Of a stretch of 64,000 bases of DNA, positions 29,335-38,284 are shown one piece after another. The position numbers and the translations under genes were made by a program. This stretch comes from Clostridiales bacterium. GTDB taxonomy: Bacteria; Bacillota; Clostridia; Saccharofermentanales; DTU023. The number at the start of each line of letters is the position of its first letter. The first letter of the stretch is position 1. The stretch lies in assembly GCA_004556455.1 (NCBI GenBank), contig SFGY01000002.1, forward strand, positions 62,001-126,000, in the 5' to 3' direction. The notes under the pieces were generated by a model. That model searched no databases. It was not told the origin of the DNA and was given only the letters and a program-made list of their open reading frames with translations.

Positions 29335-30471
29335 ATGAAAAAATATTCTCGAGTATTATCCATCCTGCTATCTCTTGTATTACTGCTGAGCCTTGCGGCT
29401 TGCAGTAAGCCTTCAAACCCTTCGCCTGAGACAAAAACGAAGGGAGAAGAGAGTTCGGAAACACAAGCTGATGTCACAAAAGCCGAAGACAAGAGTAATG
29501 ATCAAGAGGCCGTTGCAGGTAAAGCTGAAGATAAAAGTAAAGGACAAAAGGCGATTGAGGATTACAAAATTGTTCTGATTCTGCCTGGCCCCATCAACGA
29601 TCAGAGCTGGAATGCTACGAACTACGCGGGATTGCTGGCATGCAACAAACAGCTTGGCACCAAAATGGAGTATGTTGAAAATGTCCAGTCTTCAGATTAT
29701 GAATCCACTTTCAGAGAATATGCCGAGCGCAAATATGATTTAATTATGGCTGCCGGTTCGCAGTTTGATGAACCTGCAGCTGCTGTGGCTCCCAACTATC
29801 CGGAATCTACCTTCTGTGTGGTGAATGGTTCAAGAGCGGACAGTGAGAACGTGGCCCCCATTTTTCCTAAAGAATATGAAGCCAGTTATCTTGCCGGGAT
29901 TATTGCCGGTTATACCAGCAGCAACGGAAATTTTGCCACAATCGGAGGCTTCCCTAATAAACCGATGGAGCATCTCCTTGATGTTTATGAGGCGACCGCA
30001 GTGCGCATAGCAGGAGAACGCAAGATTGAAGGCGCTAAAGCGACGAGAGCTTATGCGAATAGCTGGGATGATGTAGCGCTGGGCAAACAGATGGCCGCAC
30101 AGATGATTGACAGCGGAGCGGATACACTCTTTGTCTATGCCAATGAGGTTGGCCTGGGTTCTATTGAAGCGGCAAAAAATGCGGGCGTCAACTTTGTAGG
30201 CTTTTCCAGTGACCAGAATTCCGTGGCACCAGGGACGGTAGTCGCCTCAGTTCTTTTCGATTTTGAAAATTTCTATGTGTGGGCTATTAAGCAATACACG
30301 GAAGGTCAGCTTCAAGGCAAAATGGTTCATGAAGCAGGGATTAAAGAAGATATCTTTAAGCCGATCTATACTGATTCCATCTCGCAGGAGATTAAAGATG
30401 CTGTTGATCAGGCCGTTCAAGATTACAAAGCAGATAAGACAGATTTAACCGTGCTTTTTAAAGATAAATAA
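29335..30471 (+). CDS. BMP-family substrate-binding lipoprotein (nucleoside-type ABC importer)
   Basis: Lipoprotein of 378 residues with signal peptide and lipobox LAAC (Cys about 22), a charged spacer with a repeated KAEDKS element (about 45-72), then the BMP/PnrA fold (IVLILPGPINDQSWN; AAGSQFDEPAAAV; GGFPNKPMEHLLDVYEAT; FVYANEVGLGS). BMP proteins deliver purine nucleosides or related ligands to the ABC permeases encoded downstream. Start ATG at 29335 has AAAGGAG nine bases upstream. A strong hairpin follows the gene. Confidence 0.88.
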   Translation: MKKYSRVLSILLSLVLLLSLAACSKPSNPSPETKTKGEESSETQADVTKAEDKSNDQEAVAGKAEDKSKGQKAIEDYKIVLILPGPINDQSWNATNYAGLLACNKQLGTKMEYVENVQSSDYESTFREYAERKYDLIMAAGSQFDEPAAAVAPNYPESTFCVVNGSRADSENVAPIFPKEYEASYLAGIIAGYTSSNGNFATIGGFPNKPMEHLLDVYEATAVRIAGERKIEGAKATRAYANSWDDVALGKQMAAQMIDSGADTLFVYANEVGLGSIEAAKNAGVNFVGFSSDQNSVAPGTVVASVLFDFENFYVWAIKQYTEGQLQGKMVHEAGIKEDIFKPIYTDSISQEIKDAVDQAVQDYKADKTDLTVLFKDK

Positions 30472-30504
30472 ATTCGAGAGAAGAGCAAGTTAGAATTTTC
30501 AGTG

Positions 30505-30536
30505 GCGGACAGCGGCTGAATGAAGCTGCTGTCCGC
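30505..30536 (+). terminator. Intercistronic hairpin in the BMP transporter operon
   Basis: A 12-bp stem with one G-T pair (30505-30516 with 30525-30536) has an 8-nt loop and is followed by TGTTATTTC. It probably acts as a partial terminator or 3' stabiliser, so that the binding protein is made in excess over the ATPase and permeases. Confidence 0.5.
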
Positions 30537-30563
30537 TGTTATTTCAACATAGGAGCGATGAAG

Positions 30564-32102
30564 ATGACGGATATTAGCCCAGGCTGGTCACAAATTGATC
30601 TGTGTCAAATCTCAAAGCGTTTCGCAAGAGTACAAGCCAACGAAGAGGTAAGTTTCTCCATTCATCGCGGTGAAGTTCTGGCGCTGCTTGGCGAGAACGG
30701 TGCTGGTAAAAGTACCATCATGAAAATTCTCTATGGCTTGTATCAGGCAGATAGCGGAGAAATAAAAATTGACGGACAAACTGTAGCCGTGAACGGGCCT
30801 GCAGATGCCTTAAAATACGGCATAGGCATGATCCAACAGCATTTTTCCCTTGTACCAGCCCATACGGTCACGGAAAACATTATTTTAGGTAAGGTTCGGG
30901 GAAAAATTGATTTCCGTGCGCAAGCTGCAAAAATCAAAGAAATTTCAGACCGCTATGGCTTTCCGCTTGAACCCGCTGCTAAAGTCGAAGACCTCGACGT
31001 GGGTATTCAGCAAAAGGTCGAAATTGTCAAAGCTCTTTTTTCTCATACTTCACTTTTAATCATGGATGAACCAACGGCAGTTCTAACGCCACAGGAAGCG
31101 GATCAGCTGCTCGTCTTTATCCGCCAGTATGCTAAAGATGGGAATGCGGTGGTTTTAATCACCCACAAATTGCGTGAGGTTCTGGATGTTGCTGACCGCA
31201 TAGTGGTTATGCGTAACGGTAAAGTTTGGGGCGATATTCCACGCGCTGAGGCAGATGAGGTGAAGCTTTCCCAAATAATGATTGGACATGAGCTCTCCGC
31301 GCTGCAAAAAAGACATTTTGATCGGGGAACTTCAACAGATAGCGGCCTGGTGCTTGAAAATGTAACGCTTCGTCATCAGAACCTTTGTGTTTTAGATCAC
31401 ATCAATTTCAAAATAAATGCAGGTGAAATCCTCGGAATTGCAGGGGTAAGCGGGAATGGACAGGAGGAACTTTGTGAGTTGATCTGTGGCCTCAGATCGG
31501 CGGATGAAGGCGATATTTTCCTTAATGGAGTTCCTTTAAATGGGATGTCACTTCGTGAACGGATGCACCAGGGTATCGGTTACGTACCGGTAGATCGTTA
31601 CCGCGATGCTTTAGTGATGCCAATGAATCTGATGGAAAATCTCTACCTGAAGTCCTCCTTTGATCCTGCATGGCACAACGGGCCGTTTATCAATCAAAAG
31701 CTTCTGACGAGTGAGTCTCAGAAAGCCATTCTGGATTACCAGGTCAAAACTCCTGGACCAGAAATCAGAGCCGGTAGTCTTTCCGGAGGAAATCAGCAGA
31801 AATGGGTATTGGCAAGAGAAATGCGTCTTGCCCATCATTTGTTAGTGCTGAATCAGCCAACAAGAGGCCTGGATTTAGGGGCGATTCATTATATTCAGGA
31901 GCAGATTCTTGATGCAGCTGCACGGGGTATAGCTATCCTTTTGATATCAACGGAATTATCTGAGATTTTCAAACTGAGTGATCGAATCGGCATCATGTAT
32001 AAAGGAAAAATCATGGGTGTTTTTACTCCGGACAGGCTCAATACAGAGAGTGTGGGTCTCATGATGGCCGGTATTATGCCAGCCGATTTAAAAGAAGTAT
32101 AG
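30564..32102 (+). CDS. Nucleoside-type ABC transporter ATPase, two nucleotide-binding domains
   Basis: Protein of 512 residues with tandem ABC domains. The first has Walker A GENGAGKST and Walker B LLIMDEPTAVLTP; the second has a less canonical phosphate-loop region (GVSGNGQEELC) and LSGGNQQKWVLAREM signature. This is the RbsA/NupO layout used with BMP binding proteins. The second ATG (30564) is preferred because AGGAG lies 8 bases upstream; the ATG at 30558 is only 2 bases from it. Confidence 0.9.
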   Translation: MTDISPGWSQIDLCQISKRFARVQANEEVSFSIHRGEVLALLGENGAGKSTIMKILYGLYQADSGEIKIDGQTVAVNGPADALKYGIGMIQQHFSLVPAHTVTENIILGKVRGKIDFRAQAAKIKEISDRYGFPLEPAAKVEDLDVGIQQKVEIVKALFSHTSLLIMDEPTAVLTPQEADQLLVFIRQYAKDGNAVVLITHKLREVLDVADRIVVMRNGKVWGDIPRAEADEVKLSQIMIGHELSALQKRHFDRGTSTDSGLVLENVTLRHQNLCVLDHINFKINAGEILGIAGVSGNGQEELCELICGLRSADEGDIFLNGVPLNGMSLRERMHQGIGYVPVDRYRDALVMPMNLMENLYLKSSFDPAWHNGPFINQKLLTSESQKAILDYQVKTPGPEIRAGSLSGGNQQKWVLAREMRLAHHLLVLNQPTRGLDLGAIHYIQEQILDAAARGIAILLISTELSEIFKLSDRIGIMYKGKIMGVFTPDRLNTESVGLMMAGIMPADLKEV

Positions 32103-32126
32103 GACAGCACAGGAAAGGAGCTATGA

Positions 32127-33212
32127 ATGGCTAACAAGTTAAACCATCACAACGAAACCACTGTGTTAGTCTGGACGAATGCAGTAGCAGTGAGCTTGGG
32201 ACTGATCATCTGTGGCTTAATGCTCTTATTTTTAAAAATTAACCCGCTTAATGTCTTTGGCCAGGCCTTGAAAACGATCTTTACAGATGCTTATACCGGC
32301 GCAGAAGTTTTTCTAAAAGCAACGCCTTTAATATTTACTGCACTTTCCTTTGCCTTTACCTATAAGGCCAGTCTGTACAATATCGGTGCACAGGGGCAGT
32401 TTTACGCAGGGGCCATCGCCTCAATTGCGCTGTCCCTGCAACTAGAGGGAAAAGTATCAACATTCACACTTTTGCTGCTTTCGCTTCTTGCCGCTTTACT
32501 GGCCGGAGGTTTGATCGGCGGGCTTATCGGTTTTCTGAAAGCTCGCTTCCAGGCTAATGAATTTTTAGTCTCCATGATGTCGACCTATGCGGTCATAGCC
32601 TTCATGAATTATCTTTTGCGGACGGCGCTTAAAGAAAATAAAGGCGAATATCCACAAACTGATGCCCTTGGAAGGGCGGCCTGGATTCCATCTTTTATCC
32701 CGGGAACACGCTTACACTATGGCTTTATTCTCGCCATCCTTACGGCCATAGGTATATGGGTTCTGCTTAACAAAACTCCGTTTGGTTTTCGGGTGCGATC
32801 TGTTGGCTATAATCAGCGGGCCACAGAGCTTGCAGGAATTAAAGCGCCCGCTATCTTTATCATGACCTTTTTTATCAGCGGCGCTTTGTCCGGGATGGCT
32901 GGATTTACCGAAATAAACGGTGTGCAGCATATGCTGATTCAGGACTTTAATCCCTTCATCGGCGCAGCAGGATTGGGCATTGCCATTTTGGCAAATGCAA
33001 ATCCCATCGCCATCATTTTTGCCTCGATTCTTTTCGGTGCACTTTCGGTGATCGGTATGCTCATGGGCAGAATGCCGGGTATTAACGTACCGGCAAGCTT
33101 TGTACCCCTGATGCAGGGCACCGTCATGGCTTTTGTCATCGGAGCTAACTTTTTCCGGATCAAGCTACATATCAAGAGGGAAAAGATGAGAAAAGCAGAG
33201 GAGCTTAAGTAA
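32127..33212 (+). CDS. ABC transporter permease, nucleoside-type (first subunit)
   Basis: Integral membrane protein of 361 residues, with about 9-10 hydrophobic segments and the BPD_transp_2 pattern (NIGAQGQFYAGAIASI; GFRVRSVGYNQRATELAGIK). Partner of the ATPase upstream and permease downstream; AAAGGAG precedes the ATG. Ends on TAATG, overlapping the next start by one base. Confidence 0.9.
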   Translation: MANKLNHHNETTVLVWTNAVAVSLGLIICGLMLLFLKINPLNVFGQALKTIFTDAYTGAEVFLKATPLIFTALSFAFTYKASLYNIGAQGQFYAGAIASIALSLQLEGKVSTFTLLLLSLLAALLAGGLIGGLIGFLKARFQANEFLVSMMSTYAVIAFMNYLLRTALKENKGEYPQTDALGRAAWIPSFIPGTRLHYGFILAILTAIGIWVLLNKTPFGFRVRSVGYNQRATELAGIKAPAIFIMTFFISGALSGMAGFTEINGVQHMLIQDFNPFIGAAGLGIAILANANPIAIIFASILFGALSVIGMLMGRMPGINVPASFVPLMQGTVMAFVIGANFFRIKLHIKREKMRKAEELK

Positions 33213-34138
33213 TGAACATCATTCTGGGTCTTTTAAGCAGAGCTCTTACCATGAGCACACCCCTTCTATTTGGCGCCAGTTCCGAAGTCATTGCAGAGAG
33301 ATCAGGGATGATGATTACTGCAATTGAGGGCATCTTTCTTATGGGAGCCTGGGGTGGCTTCGTCGGTACTTATTACACAGGAAGTCCCATACTGGGTGTT
33401 TTGCTGGCAATGTTCTGTGGGCTTTGCCTCGCCTTGATCTATGGCCTCATCACCATTACTATGCAACAGAATCAGGTAGTGACGGGAGCTGCTCTTAATC
33501 TCTTTGCAGGTGGCTTCTGCACCTTCTTTCAGCGTGTTCTTTTTGGCGTACCAACCTCACCCCTTCGCATTGCCACGGTTTCAGCCATAGAATTAAAACC
33601 CTTTTCAAAAATTCCTATCATAGGTGAAATTTTTTTCAAACAAACCGTATTCACTTATTCCCTTTACTTGCTTATTCCTGCAATGGCTTATTTTTTATAT
33701 CAGACATCGTGGGGACTGTCCCTGCGCTCCTGTGGCGAAAATCCCGTGGCTGTCGATACAGCAGGACTTAACATCACGAGAATACGCTATCTCGCTGTCA
33801 TCTTCTCAGGACTTATGGGTGGGATTGCCGGTGCTTTTTACTCCATTGCCTTTTTGGGTATGTTTACCTCCAACATGATTGGGGGTCGTGGCTGGATAGC
33901 CTTTGCCATCTGTTTTCTGGGAAACTGGACTCCTTTCGGAGCTGTTATCGGGACCTTTATTTTTGGTTTAGCGGAGGCCATCGGCATTTATATGCAGTCT
34001 TCAGGGAGCGCTGGTATTATCCCGAACGAGTTTTTCATTGCCTTGCCCTATATTCTTACCATTGTTTTGACTGTTGCGCGACGCAAGCTTAATGTTCCTG
34101 CACAGCTTGGTGTTCCCTATATCAAAGAAGAGGGCTGA
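33212..34138 (+). CDS. ABC transporter permease, nucleoside-type (second subunit)
   Basis: Integral membrane protein of 308 residues in the same family (SSEVIAERSGMMITAIEGIFLMGA; SLRSCGENPVAVDTAGLNITRIRY). Completes a binding protein / ATPase / two-permease importer. Last gene of the operon; the sequence after its stop changes to decayed defence-island DNA. Confidence 0.9.
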   Translation: MNIILGLLSRALTMSTPLLFGASSEVIAERSGMMITAIEGIFLMGAWGGFVGTYYTGSPILGVLLAMFCGLCLALIYGLITITMQQNQVVTGAALNLFAGGFCTFFQRVLFGVPTSPLRIATVSAIELKPFSKIPIIGEIFFKQTVFTYSLYLLIPAMAYFLYQTSWGLSLRSCGENPVAVDTAGLNITRIRYLAVIFSGLMGGIAGAFYSIAFLGMFTSNMIGGRGWIAFAICFLGNWTPFGAVIGTFIFGLAEAIGIYMQSSGSAGIIPNEFFIALPYILTIVLTVARRKLNVPAQLGVPYIKEEG

Positions 34139-34194
34139 GTTGCAGTTTTTCGACTGAGTGTATGGGGGGCTGATATAAAGGACTGATGCTATTA

Positions 34195-34299
34195 ATGACT
34201 TATTATGCGAAATCATTACTGCCTAATGGAAAACAGCCCACGGTGGCGGAACATTGTCAAAACGTTGCCGATTTGACAATTAAACAGGTAGATGTCTGA
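34195..34299 (+). pseudogene. N-terminal remnant of a second cas3-like gene
   Basis: A 34-codon frame begins with ATG at 34195 and reads MTYYAKSLLPNGKQPTVAEH, then CQNVADLT. This resembles the first helix of Cas3 HD domains (AKS...G...EH...VA.L), here with the first HD-domain histidine. Homology-like sequence ends near residue 29 and the frame stops at 34297. It lies on the same strand as the mini-array at 42173, consistent with a lost cas operon. Not the same sequence as the intact cas3 at 23.7 kb. Confidence 0.5.
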
Positions 34300-34428
34300 A
34301 TCAAATTTCTTTCCCGTTATAGGGTTATAAGGCGGCTTAGTGAGCCTGCCGTTTTCTTGCTGTTCGTACTTCCATGAACAAAAGATATTCTTGTTCTTTA
34401 GTGCTTTTGGTCGTTTCTCCAGATCCAT
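34290..34428 (-). pseudogene. Truncated phage/plasmid primase-like N-terminus
   Basis: The minus-strand ATG at 34428 is preceded by AAGGAGG, and the product reads IFCSWKYEQQENGRLTKPPY then NPITGKKFDSD, like the N-terminal segment of D5/phage-plasmid primases and related proteins (WKYE...TK.PYNP.TG). After about 45 residues the frame (to 34216) runs antisense through the cas3 remnant and loses any resemblance. A scar of a mobile element. Confidence 0.5.
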
Positions 34429-34541
34429 ATTTATCCTCCTTTTCTGGAAGGCTTATCCCTTCTAAAGGTATTTACAAAGAATGAATGGCAAAGGAGGTTT
34501 TTTAATCTGCTATATTCCGATGAAACCAGCTCCTTATATCG

Positions 34542-34570
34542 TTGGTATATTCACAGAACCGTGATAGCAT
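34542..34570 (+). promoter_or_regulatory. Probable promoter of the type I RM operon
   Basis: TTGGTA (34542-34547), 17 bp, TAGCAT (34565-34570), followed by AAGGAGG and the HTH gene start at 34595. The -10 is only a partial match. Confidence 0.4.
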
Positions 34571-34594
34571 AAATTAATAAAATAAGGAGGGACT

Positions 34595-34813
34595 ATGGCT
34601 GTTAGTTATAAAAAACTCTTACATCGTATGATTGAAGAAGATATTTCCAATCAGGATTTAATGAGAATGAGCAATATTTCCGCCAACATTATTACGAAAC
34701 TACGCACGGGGCAATATATATCGCTGGAGAAAGTGGAAGGTATCTGCACGGCTTTAAACTGCACACCCAACGATATTTTGGAATTTGTAGCAGAGAAAAA
34801 TCAAAATGATTAA
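34595..34813 (+). CDS. Small HTH (Xre/Cro-type) regulator at head of RM operon
   Basis: Protein of 72 residues with a single helix-turn-helix (ISNQDLMRMSNISANIITKL; ISLEKVEGICTALNCTPNDI), the compact Cro/C1 class often found first in type I RM operons. AAGGAGG precedes the ATG; its end overlaps hsdM by 8 bases. Likely controls the timing of RM expression; this is inferred from position. Confidence 0.8.
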   Translation: MAVSYKKLLHRMIEEDISNQDLMRMSNISANIITKLRTGQYISLEKVEGICTALNCTPNDILEFVAEKNQND

Positions 34814-36626
34814 TATAAGAAAACTTGAATCAGAATTATGGGAATCTGCGGATTTATTACGTGCAGGTTCCAAGTTAACATCAAATCAATATTGTATGCC
34901 TGTGCTTGGACTTATTTTCCTACGATACGCATATAGCAGATACAAGATGGTTGAAGCGGAAATCTTAAAAGGACGTCCATCTCGTGGTGGTCAGGTTATG
35001 CCTGTTGAGACAAGTGATTTCGCAGCTAAGAGTGCGTTATATCTTCCTAAGGAAGCACAGTATGATTACTTGTTGAATCTTCCTGAAGATATTTCTTCTG
35101 CAGGACTTGTTAATAAAGACGGTCACTGTATGAATAGTTTAGGAGAAATCGTCAATAACGCTATGCAGCTTATTGAAGATCAGAGTGAACAGTTAGTCGG
35201 TGTACTCCCTAAAAGCTATATGGATTTCTCTGATGAGATTTTATCAGAACTTCTTCGTATATTTAATAACTCCGCGCTTGATGAGGTCGGCGGAGATATT
35301 ATCGGAAGAATCTATGAGTACTTTTTAAATAAATTTGCCAAGAACATCGCATCAGATGATGGTGTTTTCTTTACACCTAAATCTCTTGTAAAGATGATTG
35401 TGAATATTATTGAGCCTACAAGTGGTGTCTTACTGGATCCGGCCTGTGGTTCCGGTGGTATGTTCATTCAGTCCGGGGATTTTGTAAATGCTGCAGGAAT
35501 GAACGCTAACAGCACGATGACTTTCTATGGTCAGGAAAAGGTTGAATATAATGCTCAGCTTTGTCTTATGAATATGGCAGTTCATGGACTAACGGGTGTT
35601 ATTAAATCCGGTGATGAAGCTAACAGCTTTTATCACGATGCTCACAACCTTGATGGTTGCTGCGATTATGTGATGGCAAATCCACCTTTCAATGTAGATA
35701 AGGTAAAGGCGGAATCATGTGAAAGTGCGAAACGTTTGCCTTTTGGTATGCCAGGCATTAATAAAAATAAAGAAGTTGGAAACGCTAATTATCTCTGGAT
35801 TTCTTACTTCTACAGTTACCTTAACGAAACAGGTCGTGCGGGTTTTGTTATGGCTTCATCTGCCACAGATAGTCAAGGCAAAGATAAAATCATCAGAGAA
35901 AGTCTTGTTAAAACAGGTCATGTCGATGCGATGATTAGTGTTGGGAATAACTTTTTCTATACCAAATCATTACCCTGCTCTCTCTGGTTTTTTGATAAGG
36001 GAAAGGCTGATGCTATCAAGGACAAGGTTCTTTTCATTGATGCAAGAAATTATTATACAGTCGTTGACCGTACGCTTAACGAATGGTCTGAATGGCAACT
36101 TAAGAATATGAATGCGATTGTATGGCTTTATCGTGGAGAAATTGATAAATACTCTGCTCTTCTTCATGAATACCGCTCTGCTCTGGGTAGTGATAAACCT
36201 TTCGCAGAACAGGTACACGAATTATCAGAGAAAGCAAAAGCACTTCGTTCAGAAGCAAAGAAAGCCGTTGAATCAGCTGAAAAGCGTGAAAAGAAAAAGA
36301 CCCAGGAAGTCTACGATACAAAGCTTGCTGAACTTACTGAAATTCTCACAATAGCTAAGGAAGCAAACTGGCTCTATGAAAAATTCGGCGAAGGCGTTTA
36401 TGCTGATGTCCTCGGTCTTTGTAAGCTAGCATCCATTTCTGAGATTGAAGAAAAGGGCTGGTCACTTACTCCTGGAGCTTATGTAGGTGTGGCACCCATT
36501 GAAGATGATGGCGTGGACTTTGAAGAACGCATGGCTGAAATCCATCGTGAATTATTGTCATTACAGGCTGAATCAAATGACTTGATGGATACCATCTCAC
36601 AGAATATGAAGGAGATGGGGTTATGA
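34806..36626 (+). CDS. hsdM: Type I restriction-modification DNA methyltransferase subunit HsdM
   Basis: N6-adenine methyltransferase of 606 residues. N-terminal HsdM helical domain (LWESADLLRAG; PVLGLIFLRYAYSRY), SAM-binding motif I LLDPACGSGGMF near 210 and catalytic motif NPPF near 292 (MANPPFNVDK). The C-terminal region is a Lys/Glu-rich coiled coil (about 455-500), likely contacting HsdS. The stop overlaps the hsdS start as ATGA. Codon and base use are more AT-rich than in the genes to either side of the island. Confidence 0.95.
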   Translation: MINIRKLESELWESADLLRAGSKLTSNQYCMPVLGLIFLRYAYSRYKMVEAEILKGRPSRGGQVMPVETSDFAAKSALYLPKEAQYDYLLNLPEDISSAGLVNKDGHCMNSLGEIVNNAMQLIEDQSEQLVGVLPKSYMDFSDEILSELLRIFNNSALDEVGGDIIGRIYEYFLNKFAKNIASDDGVFFTPKSLVKMIVNIIEPTSGVLLDPACGSGGMFIQSGDFVNAAGMNANSTMTFYGQEKVEYNAQLCLMNMAVHGLTGVIKSGDEANSFYHDAHNLDGCCDYVMANPPFNVDKVKAESCESAKRLPFGMPGINKNKEVGNANYLWISYFYSYLNETGRAGFVMASSATDSQGKDKIIRESLVKTGHVDAMISVGNNFFYTKSLPCSLWFFDKGKADAIKDKVLFIDARNYYTVVDRTLNEWSEWQLKNMNAIVWLYRGEIDKYSALLHEYRSALGSDKPFAEQVHELSEKAKALRSEAKKAVESAEKREKKKTQEVYDTKLAELTEILTIAKEANWLYEKFGEGVYADVLGLCKLASISEIEEKGWSLTPGAYVGVAPIEDDGVDFEERMAEIHRELLSLQAESNDLMDTISQNMKEMGL

Positions 36627-37858
36627 GTTTTAATGAAGAATTATTAGATGATTACATTGATATACTCTCTGGTTTCGCTTTTAAAACAAAAGATTTTGTA
36701 GATAAAGGCGTACCTATTATTAAAATAAAGAATATTAGTCCTCCTTGTGTAACATTAGATGACTTAACATATGTTTCGAATGAGGTGGCTGAAAAACAAA
36801 AGAAATATATTCTTTCCTATGATGATGTATTGATTGCTATGACTGGATCTCATATTAATCAGTGGGCATCTGTAGTAGGCCGTGTTGCAAGAGTAAAGTA
36901 TTATGACTCAACATTATTAAACCAGCGTGTAGGAAAAATAACCATCAAGGATAATGCCGAAGCTGATATAAACTATATCTATTATTATCTTTCTCAGGAT
37001 ACGGTAAAAATTGAACTTGCTACTAAAGCAGGAGGTGCTGCAAATCAAGCAAATATAAGTCCAGCACACATTAAAGGTCTATCCTTTCCTTGTCCTGATT
37101 TAGCAACGCAGAACAAAATAGGTAACATACTAAAATCCTATGATGACCTAATCGAAAACAACCAAAAACAAATCAAACTCCTCGAAGAAGCCGCAAAGAG
37201 GCTCTACAAGGAATGGTTTATTGATTTGCATTTTCCGGGATATGAGGATGTGGAGATTGTCGATGGTGTGCCTGATGGATGGACAAAAGATAGAGCAGAA
37301 TGCTTTTTCAAAATTACTATTGGGAAAACGCCACCAAGAGCAGAGAAGCAATGGTTTGTAAATGGAAATGACGGAATTCCATGGATTTCAATATCTGATA
37401 TGGGAAATGCAGGTGTATTCACTTTTAAGACAAGTGAAGGATTAACCGAAGAAGCCATAAAGAAACATAAAATGAAAATTGTTCCGTCTGGAACTATTTT
37501 CGTTAGCTTCAAGTTGACAGTTGGACGAGTTGCAATAGCGACAACAGAAATGTGTACAAACGAAGCAATTGCTCATTTTTATGTTAATGATTCTTTACAG
37601 GCATATACATACTGTTATTTGAGCAATTTTGAATATGATACATTAGGAAATACATCGTCAATTTCAAAAGCTGTAAATTCGAAAATAATAAAGGCTATGC
37701 CATTTATAATGCCGTCGCAAGGCATAGTTGAAAAATTTTCAGCGATTGTATCCCCTATTTTAAGTGAGATAAAAGTAAACCAAAAAATGTGCAATTATTT
37801 GTCTGAAGCCCGTGACCGCTTATTACCTAAACTGATGAGTGGAGAAATCAAAGTGTAA
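36623..37858 (+). CDS. hsdS: Type I RM specificity subunit HsdS
   Basis: Protein of 411 residues with two target-recognition domains, TRD1 at about 1-165 and TRD2 at about 210-375. Each is followed by a conserved helical spacer: KIGNILKSYDDLIENNQKQI plus LLEEAAKRLYKEWF after TRD1, and SPILSEIKVNQKMCNYLSEA to the C-terminus (LLPKLMSGEIKV). It sets the bipartite recognition sequence for the HsdM/HsdR complex; that sequence cannot be read from the protein. No inverted extra hsdS gene is seen in the window. Confidence 0.93.
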   Translation: MSFNEELLDDYIDILSGFAFKTKDFVDKGVPIIKIKNISPPCVTLDDLTYVSNEVAEKQKKYILSYDDVLIAMTGSHINQWASVVGRVARVKYYDSTLLNQRVGKITIKDNAEADINYIYYYLSQDTVKIELATKAGGAANQANISPAHIKGLSFPCPDLATQNKIGNILKSYDDLIENNQKQIKLLEEAAKRLYKEWFIDLHFPGYEDVEIVDGVPDGWTKDRAECFFKITIGKTPPRAEKQWFVNGNDGIPWISISDMGNAGVFTFKTSEGLTEEAIKKHKMKIVPSGTIFVSFKLTVGRVAIATTEMCTNEAIAHFYVNDSLQAYTYCYLSNFEYDTLGNTSSISKAVNSKIIKAMPFIMPSQGIVEKFSAIVSPILSEIKVNQKMCNYLSEARDRLLPKLMSGEIKV

Positions 37859-37860
37859 TC

Positions 37861-38241
37861 ATGTCTACTTTTAGTAAAAAGGAATTGATAGAATGTGAAC
37901 GTTTAATTGGCATTCGCATTATGCAAGAGGATGCAGAATCGATATATTCTTTGCTGCAAACTGAAAGAGATCCTATTTTTATAATGGAAATTATTCCTTA
38001 TTATGCATTGTTTGTCCAGTCATGCCAAGAGTATATGGGAGAAGATTTATTTCCTAAATCAATAGCGAAAAATTTTAAAGATATTCGCAACCACATAAAG
38101 GCGTATACTGATTGTTTTAGCAAATCTCAAAAACGTGTAGCAGCAATTGATGATGCACAAGATAGAGATTTTAAAGAACAACTCAGATTTGGATTTCTAA
38201 AAAAAAAATATTCATCTGAATTTAGGAACGTACTGGACTGA
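37861..38241 (+). CDS. RM-operon accessory protein, N-terminal part (frameshifted)
   Basis: Frame of 126 residues starting two bases after hsdS. No family recognised; helical and polar (ECERLIGIRIMQEDAESIYS). It runs into a run of ten A (38199-38208), after which it ends with 14 unrelated residues. One base fewer in the run would join it to the frame continuing to 38953, giving a 363-residue product. Confidence 0.6.
   Translation: MSTFSKKELIECERLIGIRIMQEDAESIYSLLQTERDPIFIMEIIPYYALFVQSCQEYMGEDLFPKSIAKNFKDIRNHIKAYTDCFSKSQKRVAAIDDAQDRDFKEQLRFGFLKKKYSSEFRNVLD
38199..38208 (+). repeat. A10 homopolymer at a reading-frame break
   Basis: Ten consecutive A residues. Frame 1 enters from 37861; the frame used by the downstream segment is open from inside the run onward. 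A9 would restore a single reading frame. Candidate slippage or phase-variation site, or a sequencing length error. Confidence 0.75.
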
Positions 38242-38284
38242 AGAAAAACAGATAATCGGTAATACTCAGCAGTTAGCAGATTTT

